64,000 bases of DNA from Micromonospora sp. WMMD1120 (GTDB lineage: Bacteria; Actinomycetota; Actinomycetes; Mycobacteriales; Micromonosporaceae). Numbering within the stretch: the stretch's first letter is position 1; each line of letters starts with the position of its first letter. Made by a program: the position numbers and the translations under genes. This document shows, one piece after another, positions 31,889 to 40,396 of this stretch. A model generated the notes under the pieces. It saw only the letters and a list, made by a program, of their open reading frames with translations, ran no database searches and had not been told where the DNA came from. The DNA is taken from the NCBI RefSeq assembly GCF_029626235.1, contig NZ_JARUBO010000005.1:2140501-2204500 (forward strand). The letters are read 5' to 3'.

Positions 31889-34800
31889 ATGTCCAGTAAC
31901 GGCACCAGACGAGGCACGCCGCCGACCGGCGCGCCCCATCCCGTCCCCCGCACGGGGCACCGACGGCTCCTCGCCGGAGTGCTCGCCGGCGCGCTCCTCG
32001 CCACCGCCCCGGTCGTCATCCCCGCGGCGAGCGCGGCGCCGGCCGCCGACGCGTCAGCGGCCGCCGCGCGGGTGGCCATGCTCGCCGGGCTCTCCGCCAC
32101 AATGACCGCGAGCAGTTACAACCAGAACTACGTGGCCGGCAACGCCAACGACGGCAACGCGTCGACCTACTGGGAGAGCGCCAACAACGCGTTCCCGCAG
32201 TGGATCCAGGCGGACCTGGGCGCGACGGTCAGTGTGGACCGGGTGGTGCTGAAGCTGCCGCCCTCGTCGGACTGGCAGACCCGCACCCAGACGCTGACGG
32301 TGCTCGGCTCGACGAACGGCTCGTCGTTCAGCACGCTGAAGGCGTCCGCCGGCTACACCTTCAACCCGAGCAGCGGCAACACCGCCACCGTCACCTTCAC
32401 CGCCACCAGCACCCGCTACGTACGGTTGCAGGTCACCGGCAACACCGGCTGGCCGGCCGCGCAGTTCTCCGAGGTCGAGGTGTACGGCGCCACCGGCAGC
32501 CCGGACACCCAGGCCCCGAGCGTCCCCGGCAACCTGGCCTACACCCAGCCGGCCAGCGGGCAGATCCGGCTCACCTGGTCGGCGTCGACCGACAACGTCG
32601 GCGTCACCGGGTACGACATCTACGCCAACGGGGCTCTGCGCGGCAGCGTCAACGGCTCGACGCTCGCGTACACCGACAGCCAGGCGGACAGCGCCACCGT
32701 CTCGTACCACGTTCGGGCCAAGGACGCGGCCGGCAACCAGTCGGCGAACAGCAACACGGTGACCCGCACCGGCACCGGCAACCCGCCGACCGGCAGCAAC
32801 CTGGCGATCGGCAAGCCGATCACCGCCTCCGGGTACGTGCACACGTTCGTCGCCACCAACGCGAACGACAACAACGTGGCCACCTACTGGGAGGGCAACG
32901 GCAACCCGAGCACGCTGACCGTGCAGCTCGGCGCGAACGCCACCCTCAGCCAGGTCGTGCTGAAGCTCAACCCGGACTCGGCGTGGGGCACGCGTACCCA
33001 GAACATCACCGTGCTCGGCCGGGACCAGGGCTCGTCGAGCTTCACCACGCTGGTCGGCGCGGCGAACTACACCTTCAACCCGGGCAGCGGCAACACGGTG
33101 ACCATCCCGGTCTCCGGCTCGGCTGCCGACGTACGGCTCTCGATCGCCTCGAACACCGGCGCGCCGGCCGGGCAGGTGGCCGAGTTCCAGGTCTTCGGCA
33201 CCCCCGCGCCAAACCCGGACCTGACCGTCACCGGCATGTCGTTCAGCCCGTCCGCGCCGGTGGAGACCAGCGCCATCACGCTCTCCGCGACGGTCCGCAA
33301 CGCGGGTTCGGCGGCCTCCGGCGCGACGAACGTCAACTTCTACCTGGGCTCCACCCGGGTCGGCACCGCGTCGGTAGGCGGCCTCGCGGCCGGCGCGTCG
33401 ACGACGGTCAGCGCCAGCATCGGCACCCGGGACTCGGGTAGCTACCCGCTCAGCGCGAAGGTCGACGAGTCGAACACCGTCGTCGAGCAGGACGACACCA
33501 ACAACAGCTACACCAACCCCAGCCCGCTGGTGGTCGGCGCTGTCGCCAGCTCCGACCTGGTCGCCTCGGCCGTCGACTGGTCGCCGGGCAACCCGCCGCC
33601 GGGCAGCACCGTCAGCTTCTCCGTGTCGATCCGCAACGCCGGCAACCAGGCGTCCGCGTCCGGCGCGCACGGCATCACGCTGACGGTGCTCAACGAGTCC
33701 GGCACCGCCGTGCGTACCCTGACCGGCTCGTACTCCGGTGTGATCAACGCCGGCGCGACGGTCGGCCCGGTCAACCTGGGCACCTGGACCGCTGCGAACG
33801 GCAAGTACACCGTCCGGGTGGTGCTCGCCGCGGACGGCAACGAGTTGCCGGTGAAGCAGACCAACAACACCACCGACCGGCCGCTCTTCGTGGGTCGCGG
33901 CGCCAACCTGGGCTACGACATGTACGAGGCCGAGGACGGCACGACCGGCGGCGGCGCCGGGCAGGTCGGCCCGAACCGGGAGATCGGCAACCTGGGCGGC
34001 GAGGCGTCCGGCCGTCGGGCGGTCACCCTGAACAGCACCGGCGCGTACGTCGAGTGGACCACCCGGGCGGCGACCAACACCCTGGTCACCCGCTTCTCGA
34101 TCCCCGACGCGCCGGGCGGCGGCGGCATCGACTCGACGCTCAACATCTACGTCAACGGCGCCCTGCACAAGCCGATCAACCTGACCTCCAAGCACATCTG
34201 GCTCTACGGCGCGGAGGCCAGCCCCAGCGACTCGCCGAGCGCGGGCCCGCCTCGCCACCTGTACGACGAGGCGAACGTCATGCTGAACTCGACGATCCCG
34301 GCCGGCAGCAGGATCCGTTTGCAGAAGGACCCGGCCAACACCACCACGTACGCGATCGACTTCGTCAACCTGGAGCTGGTCGCGCCACGGGCGAACCCGG
34401 ACCCCTCCCGCTACCGGGTGCCGAGCGGCTTCAGCCACCAGGACGTCCAGAACGCGCTCGACGCGGTCCGGATGGACACCACCGGCAACCTGGTGGGCGT
34501 CTACCTGCCGGCCGGCACCTACGAGACCGCGCAGAAGTTCCAGGTGTACGGGAAGCCGGTGACCGTCACGGGCGCGGGTATGTGGTACACCCGCTTCCAG
34601 ACGCCGACCGGCCAGCAGAACACCGACGCGGGCTTCCGGGTGGAGTCCTCGGCCAGCGGGTCGACCTTCTCGCACCTGGCCTTCTTCGGCAACTACACCA
34701 ACCGCATCGACGGGCCGGGCAAGGTCTGGGGTGAGTTGAAGGACGTCGACAACATGACGCTCGACAGCGTCTGGGTCGAGCACACCGTCTGCGCGTACTG

Positions 34801-35581
34801 GGGGGTGAGCGTCAGCGGGTTGACCATCCGCGACAGCCGCTTCCGGAACACCTTCGCCGACGCCGTGAACCTGACCAACGGCAGTACCAACAACCTGGTC
34901 ACCAACTCCGAGGGCCGGTCGAACGGCGACGACGCGTTCGCCCTCTTCTCGGCCACCGACCAGGGCGCGTCGGTCGGCAACAACGGCAACGTGTTCGAGA
35001 ACCTCTCGGCCACGCTGACCTGGCGGGCGGCCGGGGTGGCGGTCTACGGCGGCTACAACAACATCTTCCGCAACCTGTACATCGCGGACATGTTGACGTA
35101 CTCCGGGATCACCATCAGCTCGCTGGACTTCGGTTATCCGTTCGTCGGCTTCGGCTCCAGCCCACCGACCCAGTTCCAGAACATCTCGATCGTCAGAGCG
35201 GGTGGACACTTCTGGGGCTCCCAGACATTCCCCGCGATCTGGGTGTTCTCCGCGTCGAAGGAGTTCCGCGGCATCCGGGTGTCCGACGTGGACATCGTCG
35301 ACCCGACGTACACCGGCATCATGTTCCAGACCAAGTACACCGGGTCGCAGCCGGAGAACCCGATCACCGACACGGTCTTCACCAACGTCTCGATCAGCGG
35401 CGTGCGCAAGAGCGGTGACGCCTACGACGCGAAGTCCGGCTACGCGATCTGGGCGAACGAGATGCCGGAACCCGGTCAGGGTCCGGCGGTCGGTTCGGTC
35501 ACCTTCAACAACCTGCGGCTGACCAACAACTACCAGGACATTCGCAACACGACGACGACCTTCACCATCAACCGCAACTGA
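31889..35581 (+). CDS. Secreted multidomain GH87 alpha-1,3-glucanase (mutanase/mycodextranase)
   Basis: 1230 aa. Order: signal peptide (1-~50), F5/8 type C/CBM32 discoidin domain (~67-205, NANDGNASTYWES), fibronectin III (~209-297), second discoidin domain (~304-440, NANDNNVATYWEG), two CARDB-like Ig domains (~444-550 and ~552-670), a CBM35/6-like domain (~672-835, YEAEDG) and a right-handed beta-helix catalytic domain (~844-1230). Candidate catalytic acids are Asp 991 (FADAVNLTNG) and the pair Asp 1014/1015 (NGDDAFA); the 23/24-residue spacing equals the Asp trio I recall for GH87. It cuts alpha-1,3 links in fungal wall glucan or nigeran outside the cell. Best neighbours are the ABC importer and GH13 upstream. 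ATG 31889 follows AAAGAGG. Confidence 0.9.
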   Translation: MSSNGTRRGTPPTGAPHPVPRTGHRRLLAGVLAGALLATAPVVIPAASAAPAADASAAAARVAMLAGLSATMTASSYNQNYVAGNANDGNASTYWESANNAFPQWIQADLGATVSVDRVVLKLPPSSDWQTRTQTLTVLGSTNGSSFSTLKASAGYTFNPSSGNTATVTFTATSTRYVRLQVTGNTGWPAAQFSEVEVYGATGSPDTQAPSVPGNLAYTQPASGQIRLTWSASTDNVGVTGYDIYANGALRGSVNGSTLAYTDSQADSATVSYHVRAKDAAGNQSANSNTVTRTGTGNPPTGSNLAIGKPITASGYVHTFVATNANDNNVATYWEGNGNPSTLTVQLGANATLSQVVLKLNPDSAWGTRTQNITVLGRDQGSSSFTTLVGAANYTFNPGSGNTVTIPVSGSAADVRLSIASNTGAPAGQVAEFQVFGTPAPNPDLTVTGMSFSPSAPVETSAITLSATVRNAGSAASGATNVNFYLGSTRVGTASVGGLAAGASTTVSASIGTRDSGSYPLSAKVDESNTVVEQDDTNNSYTNPSPLVVGAVASSDLVASAVDWSPGNPPPGSTVSFSVSIRNAGNQASASGAHGITLTVLNESGTAVRTLTGSYSGVINAGATVGPVNLGTWTAANGKYTVRVVLAADGNELPVKQTNNTTDRPLFVGRGANLGYDMYEAEDGTTGGGAGQVGPNREIGNLGGEASGRRAVTLNSTGAYVEWTTRAATNTLVTRFSIPDAPGGGGIDSTLNIYVNGALHKPINLTSKHIWLYGAEASPSDSPSAGPPRHLYDEANVMLNSTIPAGSRIRLQKDPANTTTYAIDFVNLELVAPRANPDPSRYRVPSGFSHQDVQNALDAVRMDTTGNLVGVYLPAGTYETAQKFQVYGKPVTVTGAGMWYTRFQTPTGQQNTDAGFRVESSASGSTFSHLAFFGNYTNRIDGPGKVWGELKDVDNMTLDSVWVEHTVCAYWGVSVSGLTIRDSRFRNTFADAVNLTNGSTNNLVTNSEGRSNGDDAFALFSATDQGASVGNNGNVFENLSATLTWRAAGVAVYGGYNNIFRNLYIADMLTYSGITISSLDFGYPFVGFGSSPPTQFQNISIVRAGGHFWGSQTFPAIWVFSASKEFRGIRVSDVDIVDPTYTGIMFQTKYTGSQPENPITDTVFTNVSISGVRKSGDAYDAKSGYAIWANEMPEPGQGPAVGSVTFNNLRLTNNYQDIRNTTTTFTINRN

Positions 35582-35582
35582 T

Positions 35583-36383
35583 TCACCCGGTAGCCGACGC
35601 CGTCGGGGGGCTCACCCCTCCCGGCGGCGTCGCGCCGTGCCGCCCCTCACCCGCCGCGAACCGGGCCGCGCCGGCCAGCGCGTCCGCCGCCAGCGAGTCC
35701 ATCCCGTACGCCAACTCGGTCGCCAGCGCCTCCGCCTCCGGCCGTCCCGCGCCGGCCAGCACCGCAGCCCGGTCGTTGCGCAGGCAGGTCTGCGGATGTC
35801 GGGCGATCGTCGCCGCCAACTCCTCGGCCGCGGCCCGCGCCTGGCCGGGCGGCACGACCCGATTGACCAAACCCATCGCGTACGCCTCGTCGGCCGGCAC
35901 CGGGCGGCCGGTGAGGATCAGGTCCATCGCCCGACTCTCGCCGATCAAGCGGGGCAGCCGGACGGTGCCACCGTCGATCAGCGGCACTCCCCAGCGACGG
36001 CAGAACACCCCGAGCGTGGCGTCGGACTCGGCGACCCGCAGGTCACACCAGAGCGCCAGTTCGAGCCCGCCCGCCACGGCGTACCCGGAGATCGCCGCGA
36101 TCACCGGCTTGCTGAGCGCCATCCGGGTCGGACCCATCGGGCCGTCCCCCTCCGGCTCGACCCGGTTGCCGCTCGGCGTGCCGATCGCCTTGAGGTCGGC
36201 ACCGGCGCAGAACGTGCCACCGGCACCCCAGAGCACCGCCACCGCAGCCTCGGAGTCGGCCTCGAAGGCCCGGAAGGCGTCCGCCAGCGCCCGAGCCGTC
36301 GGCCCGTCCACGGCGTTCCGAGCCTGTGCCCGATCGAGCACAACAGTGGTGACGGCCCCGCGACGCTCCACCCGCACACTCAC
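35583..36383 (-). CDS. Crotonase-family enoyl-CoA hydratase
   Basis: 266 aa from GTG 36383. Oxyanion-hole segments GTFCAGADLKAIG (~56-68) and ISGYAVAGGLELALWCDLRV (~98-117), then FCRRWGVPLIDGGTVRLPRL (~126-145). The second catalytic position region carries Asp (PLIDGGT) rather than the Glu of hydratases, as in many EchA paralogues, so the reaction is open. A Ser/Thr/Pro tail ends the protein. It converges on the GH87 gene with stops only two bases apart; an imperfect GC hairpin (35599-35632) within its own 3' end may terminate both. Confidence 0.9.
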   Translation of the reverse strand: MSVRVERRGAVTTVVLDRAQARNAVDGPTARALADAFRAFEADSEAAVAVLWGAGGTFCAGADLKAIGTPSGNRVEPEGDGPMGPTRMALSKPVIAAISGYAVAGGLELALWCDLRVAESDATLGVFCRRWGVPLIDGGTVRLPRLIGESRAMDLILTGRPVPADEAYAMGLVNRVVPPGQARAAAEELAATIARHPQTCLRNDRAAVLAGAGRPEAEALATELAYGMDSLAADALAGAARFAAGEGRHGATPPGGVSPPTASATG

Positions 36384-36440
36384 CGCCCCAGCATGCCCAC
36401 CCCACCCCACCCCCACAATCCCGCGCCCCAACACCCCCGT

Positions 36441-36510
36441 CGATCTTGGACTTTCGGTCGTTGTTTCGCGGCTTATCTCCATTATTGGGACATCGCGAAC
36501 TGCAAGATCG
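36441..36510. repeat. 70-bp interspersed-type element with inverted ends
   Basis: CGATCTTG (36441-36448) and CAAGATCG (36503-36510) bound a stretch that is much less GC-rich than the genome (GGACTTTCGGTCGTTGTTTC...). I recall many similar CGATCTTG...CAAGATCG elements between genes in Micromonospora, so I read it as a dispersed palindromic repeat. Flanks are G- and C-runs (CCACCCC / GGGTGGGG) that also pair with each other. Confidence 0.6.
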
Positions 36511-36601
36511 GCGAAGAGGGTGGGGTGGGTCTCGGGGCCCGTGGGGTGGGTTTGTCGTGGGAGGTCGGTTTGCGGCGTTCGTTGCCGGGAAGTCGGTAGT
36601 T

Positions 36602-37456
36602 GTGCGAGAGCTTCTGACGCGAGTTGAGCAGGATTCCCGGCTGGATCGGACGGGTGACCGGTTGCAGCGTGTCGTCCTGGGCGCGCTGCGCCCGCGGCGG
36701 CTGCGCGACCTACTGCACGGGGTGAGCATCGGGCATCCGCTGCACCCGGCAATGGTGCAGGTGCCGGTCGGCGCGTGGATCAGCGCTGCCGTGCTGGACC
36801 TGATGCCGGGCCAACGCAAGCCCGCCACGGTGCTTGTCGGCCTAGGCACCGTCAGCGCTCTGCCGGCGGCGGTCGCCGGGCTCAACGACTGGGCGGCGCT
36901 CTCCCGGGACCAGCGCCGGGTCGGCCTGGTGCACGCCGCCGCCAACAGCGTCGGGCTGGTGTTCTACGCCGGCTCGCTGGCCGCCCGGCTGTCCGGCCGC
37001 ACCGGGATGGGCCGTGCGCTCGGCTTCCTGGGGCTCTCCACGGTGAGCCTCGGCGCCTACATCGGGGGGCATCTCGCGTACAAGCAGGGGGCGCAGGTCA
37101 ACCAGAGCATCTCCGAGCTGCACCGGATGAGCGACGGCTGGCACTCGCTGGGGGACATGGCGACCCTGCCGCAACGCACCCTGATCACCCGCGAGGTGGA
37201 CGACGACGTCTCGGTGATCCTCTACCGGCACGGTGACGAGGTGACGGTGATGCTGGAGCGCTGCCCGCACCAGAGTGGGCCGCTCGGCGAGGGTGAGGTG
37301 CAGGAGATCGACGGCCACGCCTGCGTGGTCTGCCCCTGGCACGGCAGCGCGTTCCGGCTCAACGGCGGCGAGGTGGTGCAGGGGCCGTCCGGCAACGACC
37401 AGCAGATCCTGCCCACCAGGGTGGAGAACGGCGTGCTCCAGACCCGCCTGCCCTGA
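36602..37456 (+). CDS. DUF2231 membrane domain fused to Rieske [2Fe-2S] domain
   Basis: 284 aa. The N-terminal ~165 residues hold DUF2231 (GVSIGHPLHPAMVQVPVGAW then four membrane helices through LGFLGLSTVSLGAYIGGHLA). The C-terminus is a Rieske ferredoxin fold with both cluster motifs, CPHQSGPLG (CxH) and CVVCPWHGSAF (CxxH). It is likely an inner-membrane electron-transfer protein with the cluster in the cytosol. GTG 36602 is the best start although no strong ribosome site precedes it. The redox partner is unknown. Confidence 0.88.
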   Translation: MRELLTRVEQDSRLDRTGDRLQRVVLGALRPRRLRDLLHGVSIGHPLHPAMVQVPVGAWISAAVLDLMPGQRKPATVLVGLGTVSALPAAVAGLNDWAALSRDQRRVGLVHAAANSVGLVFYAGSLAARLSGRTGMGRALGFLGLSTVSLGAYIGGHLAYKQGAQVNQSISELHRMSDGWHSLGDMATLPQRTLITREVDDDVSVILYRHGDEVTVMLERCPHQSGPLGEGEVQEIDGHACVVCPWHGSAFRLNGGEVVQGPSGNDQQILPTRVENGVLQTRLP

Positions 37457-37486
37457 CCGGCAAGGCGGCCGTATTGCTCTCGATGC

Positions 37487-37524
37487 ACATACCTGTGAGT
37501 CATGAATATGACTCACAGGTATGT
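37487..37524. terminator. Perfect 17-bp hairpin between convergent genes
   Basis: ACATACCTGTGAGTCAT (37487-37503) and ATGACTCACAGGTATGT (37508-37524) are exact reverse complements around GAAT. The stem is AT-rich for this genome, unlike the GC-rich terminators elsewhere in the window. Its position between a rightward and a leftward gene suits a bidirectional terminator, but as DNA it could equally be a protein-binding palindrome. Confidence 0.6.
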
Positions 37525-37534
37525 CGCTCTCCCC

Positions 37535-38794
37535 CTAGGTGCGCCGGTGGCGGCCGATCGGTGGTCCGTCGGGCACCGAGTCGAGCCCGTGCTCGCCCCA
37601 GCTCGACAGGTCACCGGGCGCCGCCGCACCGCCGGGAGAGGCCATCCCGCCGGCCGCAGCCGTGCCGCCGCTCCCCGACGCCGGAGCCTCGATGGCTGCG
37701 GCTGCCCGGCTGGCGGCCCACGCGGCACCGCTGCCGGTCGCCTTACCGCCGGTCTGCCGGATGCCGCTGTCGCTCCGGGCCGTGCCGCTCCGGGCCGTGC
37801 CGCCGTGCGGCTTGCGGGACGAGGCGGCCAGTCGGGGAGTCACCCCGGCGGTGGCGGGCCGACGACGCAGCCCCAGGACCGCGCCGATCTGGGCGCCGAC
37901 GATGCTCGCCACGGCCAGTACGGCGGAGACCGCCAGCGGCCGGTTCACTCGCTCGACCGCACCGGCCCGCGCCGCGCCGACGGTCATCGCCGGTGGTTGG
38001 CCCGGTGACTCCGTACCGCTGGATGGTGCCGGGTCCACCCGCGGCGGGGCGGCGCGCTCGGGCGCCGGCCGGGGCGGCTTCGGCGCGGCGGGCCGGTCGA
38101 CCAGCCGGCCGGTGGCGTGCTGGCGGGCACCCTGGTCGGCCGCCTCGTCCGGTAGGCGGAGCAGTTGGCCGGGGCGGATCCGGTCCGGGTCGTCGAGCTT
38201 GTTGAGCTTGGCCAACTGCCGGTAGTCGCCGAACTCGTCCAGATACCGTTCGGCCACCTCGCCCAGGTAGTCGCCCCGCGCGACCCGGTACACCGGCGCG
38301 GCCGTGTCCGGCGGCGCGCTCGCCCGGGTCGGCGCGGCGACGGCGGTGGCGGCCGGTGCGGCCGGGCTCGCGTACGCCGGTGCGCCGTAGACCGCAGCCG
38401 CGCTGGCGGCGGCCGGGCTGGCGGCGAGGATCAGCACGACCGAGCCGACGAGCGCGGCGGCGGCCTTCTGCTGGCGGCCCATGCCGGGCAGTTTCGGTGC
38501 CGGCCGGCGCAGGATCTGCGCGCCCAGCTCGACGAGTACGGAGAAGGCGAAGGTGGCCCAGCCGAACCAACCGGCCACCGCCAACGCCCGTAGGAACAGT
38601 TGCCCGTCGTCCCGGCTGGTCAGCGCGGTGCCCACCGCGTCGATCGTGGGAAGGTGGTCGGGCAGGGGATTGCCGGCGAAGGCCAGCAGCGCGATCGGCG
38701 CGCCGACCAGCAGCACGACGAGTGTGGCCAGTGCGCCGATGCCGGTGAGGACCCGGCCGGTCCGCCGCATCACGGACCCACCCGATACAGGCAT
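37535..38794 (-). CDS. LysM-domain membrane protein at the end of the Tad operon
   Basis: 419 aa. Three hydrophobic helices lie in the first ~130 residues (LATLVVLLVGAPIALLAFAG, ALAVAGWFGWATFAFSVLVEL, ALVGSVVLILAASPAAA), then an Ala/Pro stretch and a LysM domain (~168-217, YRVARGDYLGEVAERYLDEF ... IRPGQLLRLP). A further helix (~286-305) and a low-complexity Gly/Ala tail follow. Longer Streptomyces relatives carry a transcriptional activator-like domain after LysM, which is missing here. It may anchor pilus-related components to peptidoglycan. ATG 38794 or 38770. Confidence 0.82.
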   Translation of the reverse strand: MPVSGGSVMRRTGRVLTGIGALATLVVLLVGAPIALLAFAGNPLPDHLPTIDAVGTALTSRDDGQLFLRALAVAGWFGWATFAFSVLVELGAQILRRPAPKLPGMGRQQKAAAALVGSVVLILAASPAAASAAAVYGAPAYASPAAPAATAVAAPTRASAPPDTAAPVYRVARGDYLGEVAERYLDEFGDYRQLAKLNKLDDPDRIRPGQLLRLPDEAADQGARQHATGRLVDRPAAPKPPRPAPERAAPPRVDPAPSSGTESPGQPPAMTVGAARAGAVERVNRPLAVSAVLAVASIVGAQIGAVLGLRRRPATAGVTPRLAASSRKPHGGTARSGTARSDSGIRQTGGKATGSGAAWAASRAAAAIEAPASGSGGTAAAGGMASPGGAAAPGDLSSWGEHGLDSVPDGPPIGRHRRT

Positions 38795-38808
38795 GGCTGC
38801 CTCCCTTC

Positions 38809-39258
38809 CTACGGTCCTGCGGTGATTGCTCGCGCGGTCGCCTCGCCGGTGACGGTGACCGTCTTCTCCTGAACGAAAAGCCCGAGCATGGTGCGCTGGT
38901 AGGTGATCGTGACCCGGACCCGGATCAGGGTCTCCCCGTCGATCACCGGGAAGCTCACCGTGTGTCCGGAGGTGCCGGCGGTGGCCAGGTAGGTGTTCAC
39001 CGCCACGACGGCGCTCGGCTGGTGGATCCGCTTCGCCCCGCCCTCGATGGCGGTGGCCCGGTCGATGGCCTGGCCGCCGGCGCGGGCGGCCTCGGCGGCC
39101 AGGTTGTCGGCGCGTTGCAGGGTGCGGAGTTGCCCGGCGCCGTCGAAGGAGAGGCCGACGATGGCCAGTACGCCGATCATCGTCACCGCCAGGAAGATGC
39201 TCACCCGCCCGTGCTCGCCGGCGGGCGGCTGCCCGGCGGGTGGCCCGGCGGCGGTCAT
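38809..39258 (-). CDS. TadG/TadE-like pseudopilin
   Basis: 149 aa with a short leader EHGRVSIFLAVTMIGVLAIVG, a type IV prepilin-like segment where cleavage would follow Gly, and a hydrophobic helix. The usual Glu at mature position 5 is Phe here. The remainder is a beta-rich extracellular domain (TVSFPVIDGETLIRVRVTIT). It overlaps the next TadE gene by four bases and is probably a minor pilin or pilus-assembly protein. Confidence 0.8.
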   Translation of the reverse strand: MTAAGPPAGQPPAGEHGRVSIFLAVTMIGVLAIVGLSFDGAGQLRTLQRADNLAAEAARAGGQAIDRATAIEGGAKRIHQPSAVVAVNTYLATAGTSGHTVSFPVIDGETLIRVRVTITYQRTMLGLFVQEKTVTVTGEATARAITAGP

Positions 39259-39722
39259 TGTCGGCTCCGGTAGCGGTCCAGCGGCGAGGTGAAATGCGAC
39301 GTGACCCGCCTCTCGACGGGCATCCCGGGCAGGACGCCGAGGGTGATGTCCCGGAAGGACACCCGGCAGGTGATCGTCACGGTCACCGTGGCGTCCGTGC
39401 CGACCTCGCTGGCGAAGGCGGCGTCGATGTCGGTCCTCGTGCTGCCCACCGTGCCAGCGAACGTCAGGTTCAGGCCGTCGGCGCAGGACAGCCCGCGCCA
39501 GTCCAACTGCTGCTCGGCGGCCTCCTCCGCCTCCCGCTTGGCGGTGCCCGCGTCCCGGGAGATCGAGGCGGCGCGGGCCGCGTCGTGGGCGGCGGCGTCC
39601 AGCGCCTCGGCCGCCACCGCGGTGCGCCCGACCATGCCGGCGAGCACCATCAGGGCTATGAAGGCGGGCGCGAGCACCGCCACCTCGATGGAGACCGAGC
39701 CGCGCTCGGCGGTACGGCTCAC
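39255..39722 (-). CDS. TadE-like minor pilin
   Basis: 155 aa from GTG 39722. N-terminal TAERGSVSIEVAVLAPAFIA LMVL has the prepilin pattern: Gly before the cleavage site and Glu at mature position 5 in an all-hydrophobic helix. The extracellular part contains two Cys (SCADGL, ITCRVS). It overlaps both neighbours by four bases, so translation is coupled. Processed by the prepilin peptidase encoded at 47168. Confidence 0.85.
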   Translation of the reverse strand: MSRTAERGSVSIEVAVLAPAFIALMVLAGMVGRTAVAAEALDAAAHDAARAASISRDAGTAKREAEEAAEQQLDWRGLSCADGLNLTFAGTVGSTRTDIDAAFASEVGTDATVTVTITCRVSFRDITLGVLPGMPVERRVTSHFTSPLDRYRSRQ

Positions 39723-40162
39723 GGTTCCGTCACCCGTTCCACGGTCCCGTGCGCGGTCTGCCGGATCGCGAACTCCACGCCCGGCACCACGGACAGGGAA
39801 CGGCCGGTGACAGTGCAGGTCACGTCGGTTGCGGTGGCCTCGCAGGTCGGGCCGGTCCGGTCCCAGCCCACCAGCCATCCGCCGGCGGCCCGCAGGAAGC
39901 GGGTGGCGCTCTGCGCTCCGGCGCCGTCGGGAGCGTCGTACAGCCGCTCGGCGTTCACGCCGCTCTGCGCGGCGTTCAGCGCCGTGGAGCGGGCGAGGAA
40001 CACCGCCGCGATCTGGATCGAGGCGAAGAGCAGCACCAGGATCAGCGGCATCAGCACGGCGAGCTCCACCGGGTTCGCGCCCCGCTCCCGGCCGCCGGCC
40101 GCGACGCGACGCCGGGCGGTGGAGACCGCCCGGCGCCACCTCGGGTACGCGGCTCGACCCAT
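39719..40162 (-). CDS. TadE-like minor pilin
   Basis: 147 aa. A basic N-terminus (~27 residues) is followed by GRERGANPVELAVLMPLILV LLFAS, again with Gly at the cleavage site and Glu at mature position 5. Asn/Ala-rich helix and a small domain with two Cys (TCEATATDVTCTV) follow. Second of two TadE paralogues in the operon, from ATG 40162. Confidence 0.85.
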   Translation of the reverse strand: MGRAAYPRWRRAVSTARRRVAAGGRERGANPVELAVLMPLILVLLFASIQIAAVFLARSTALNAAQSGVNAERLYDAPDGAGAQSATRFLRAAGGWLVGWDRTGPTCEATATDVTCTVTGRSLSVVPGVEFAIRQTAHGTVERVTEP

Positions 40163-40167
40163 GCCGG

Positions 40168-40371
40168 TTACTTCGGGTTGGTGTGGTTCGGGATGCCGGT
40201 CATCCAGTTGTTGGCCTTGGCCAACGCCAGGGCGGTGACGGCCATGGCGACGGCGACCAGGCCGGCGATGATCACCGCGGTCGGCACCGGGCTGTCGCCG
40301 CGCTCACCGTCGTGGCGCAGCTCGGCCAGGCGCGTCGTCAGTGCGACGTGCAGGTAGCTGATGATGAACAT
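40168..40371 (-). CDS. Flp-type major pilin candidate
   Basis: 67 aa from ATG 40371, chosen because GAAGGAGA lies 6-13 bases upstream; the longer frame to 40404 has no site. The segment HDGERGDSPVPTAVIIAGLV AVAMAVTALALAK resembles Flp prepilins: basic leader, Gly, then a hydrophobic helix, and it is the right size and place. It lacks the Glu-Tyr of typical Flp pilins (position 5 is Pro), so assembly chemistry may differ. It is followed by TadC/TadB upstream in the operon. Confidence 0.8.
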   Translation of the reverse strand: MFIISYLHVALTTRLAELRHDGERGDSPVPTAVIIAGLVAVAMAVTALALAKANNWMTGIPNHTNPK

Positions 40372-40396
40372 GACGTTCTCCTTCGGGGTGACGGGG

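Noticed and set aside
32054..35209. 1051-codon frame antisense to the GH87 gene
   Set aside because: Composition is Val/Arg/Gly shadow of a strongly supported multidomain enzyme; no start context or motif.
36439..36512. The CGATCTTG element as a CRISPR repeat
   Set aside because: Only one copy with inverted ends is present; there is no spacer-repeat periodicity, and no CRISPR array is seen anywhere in the window.
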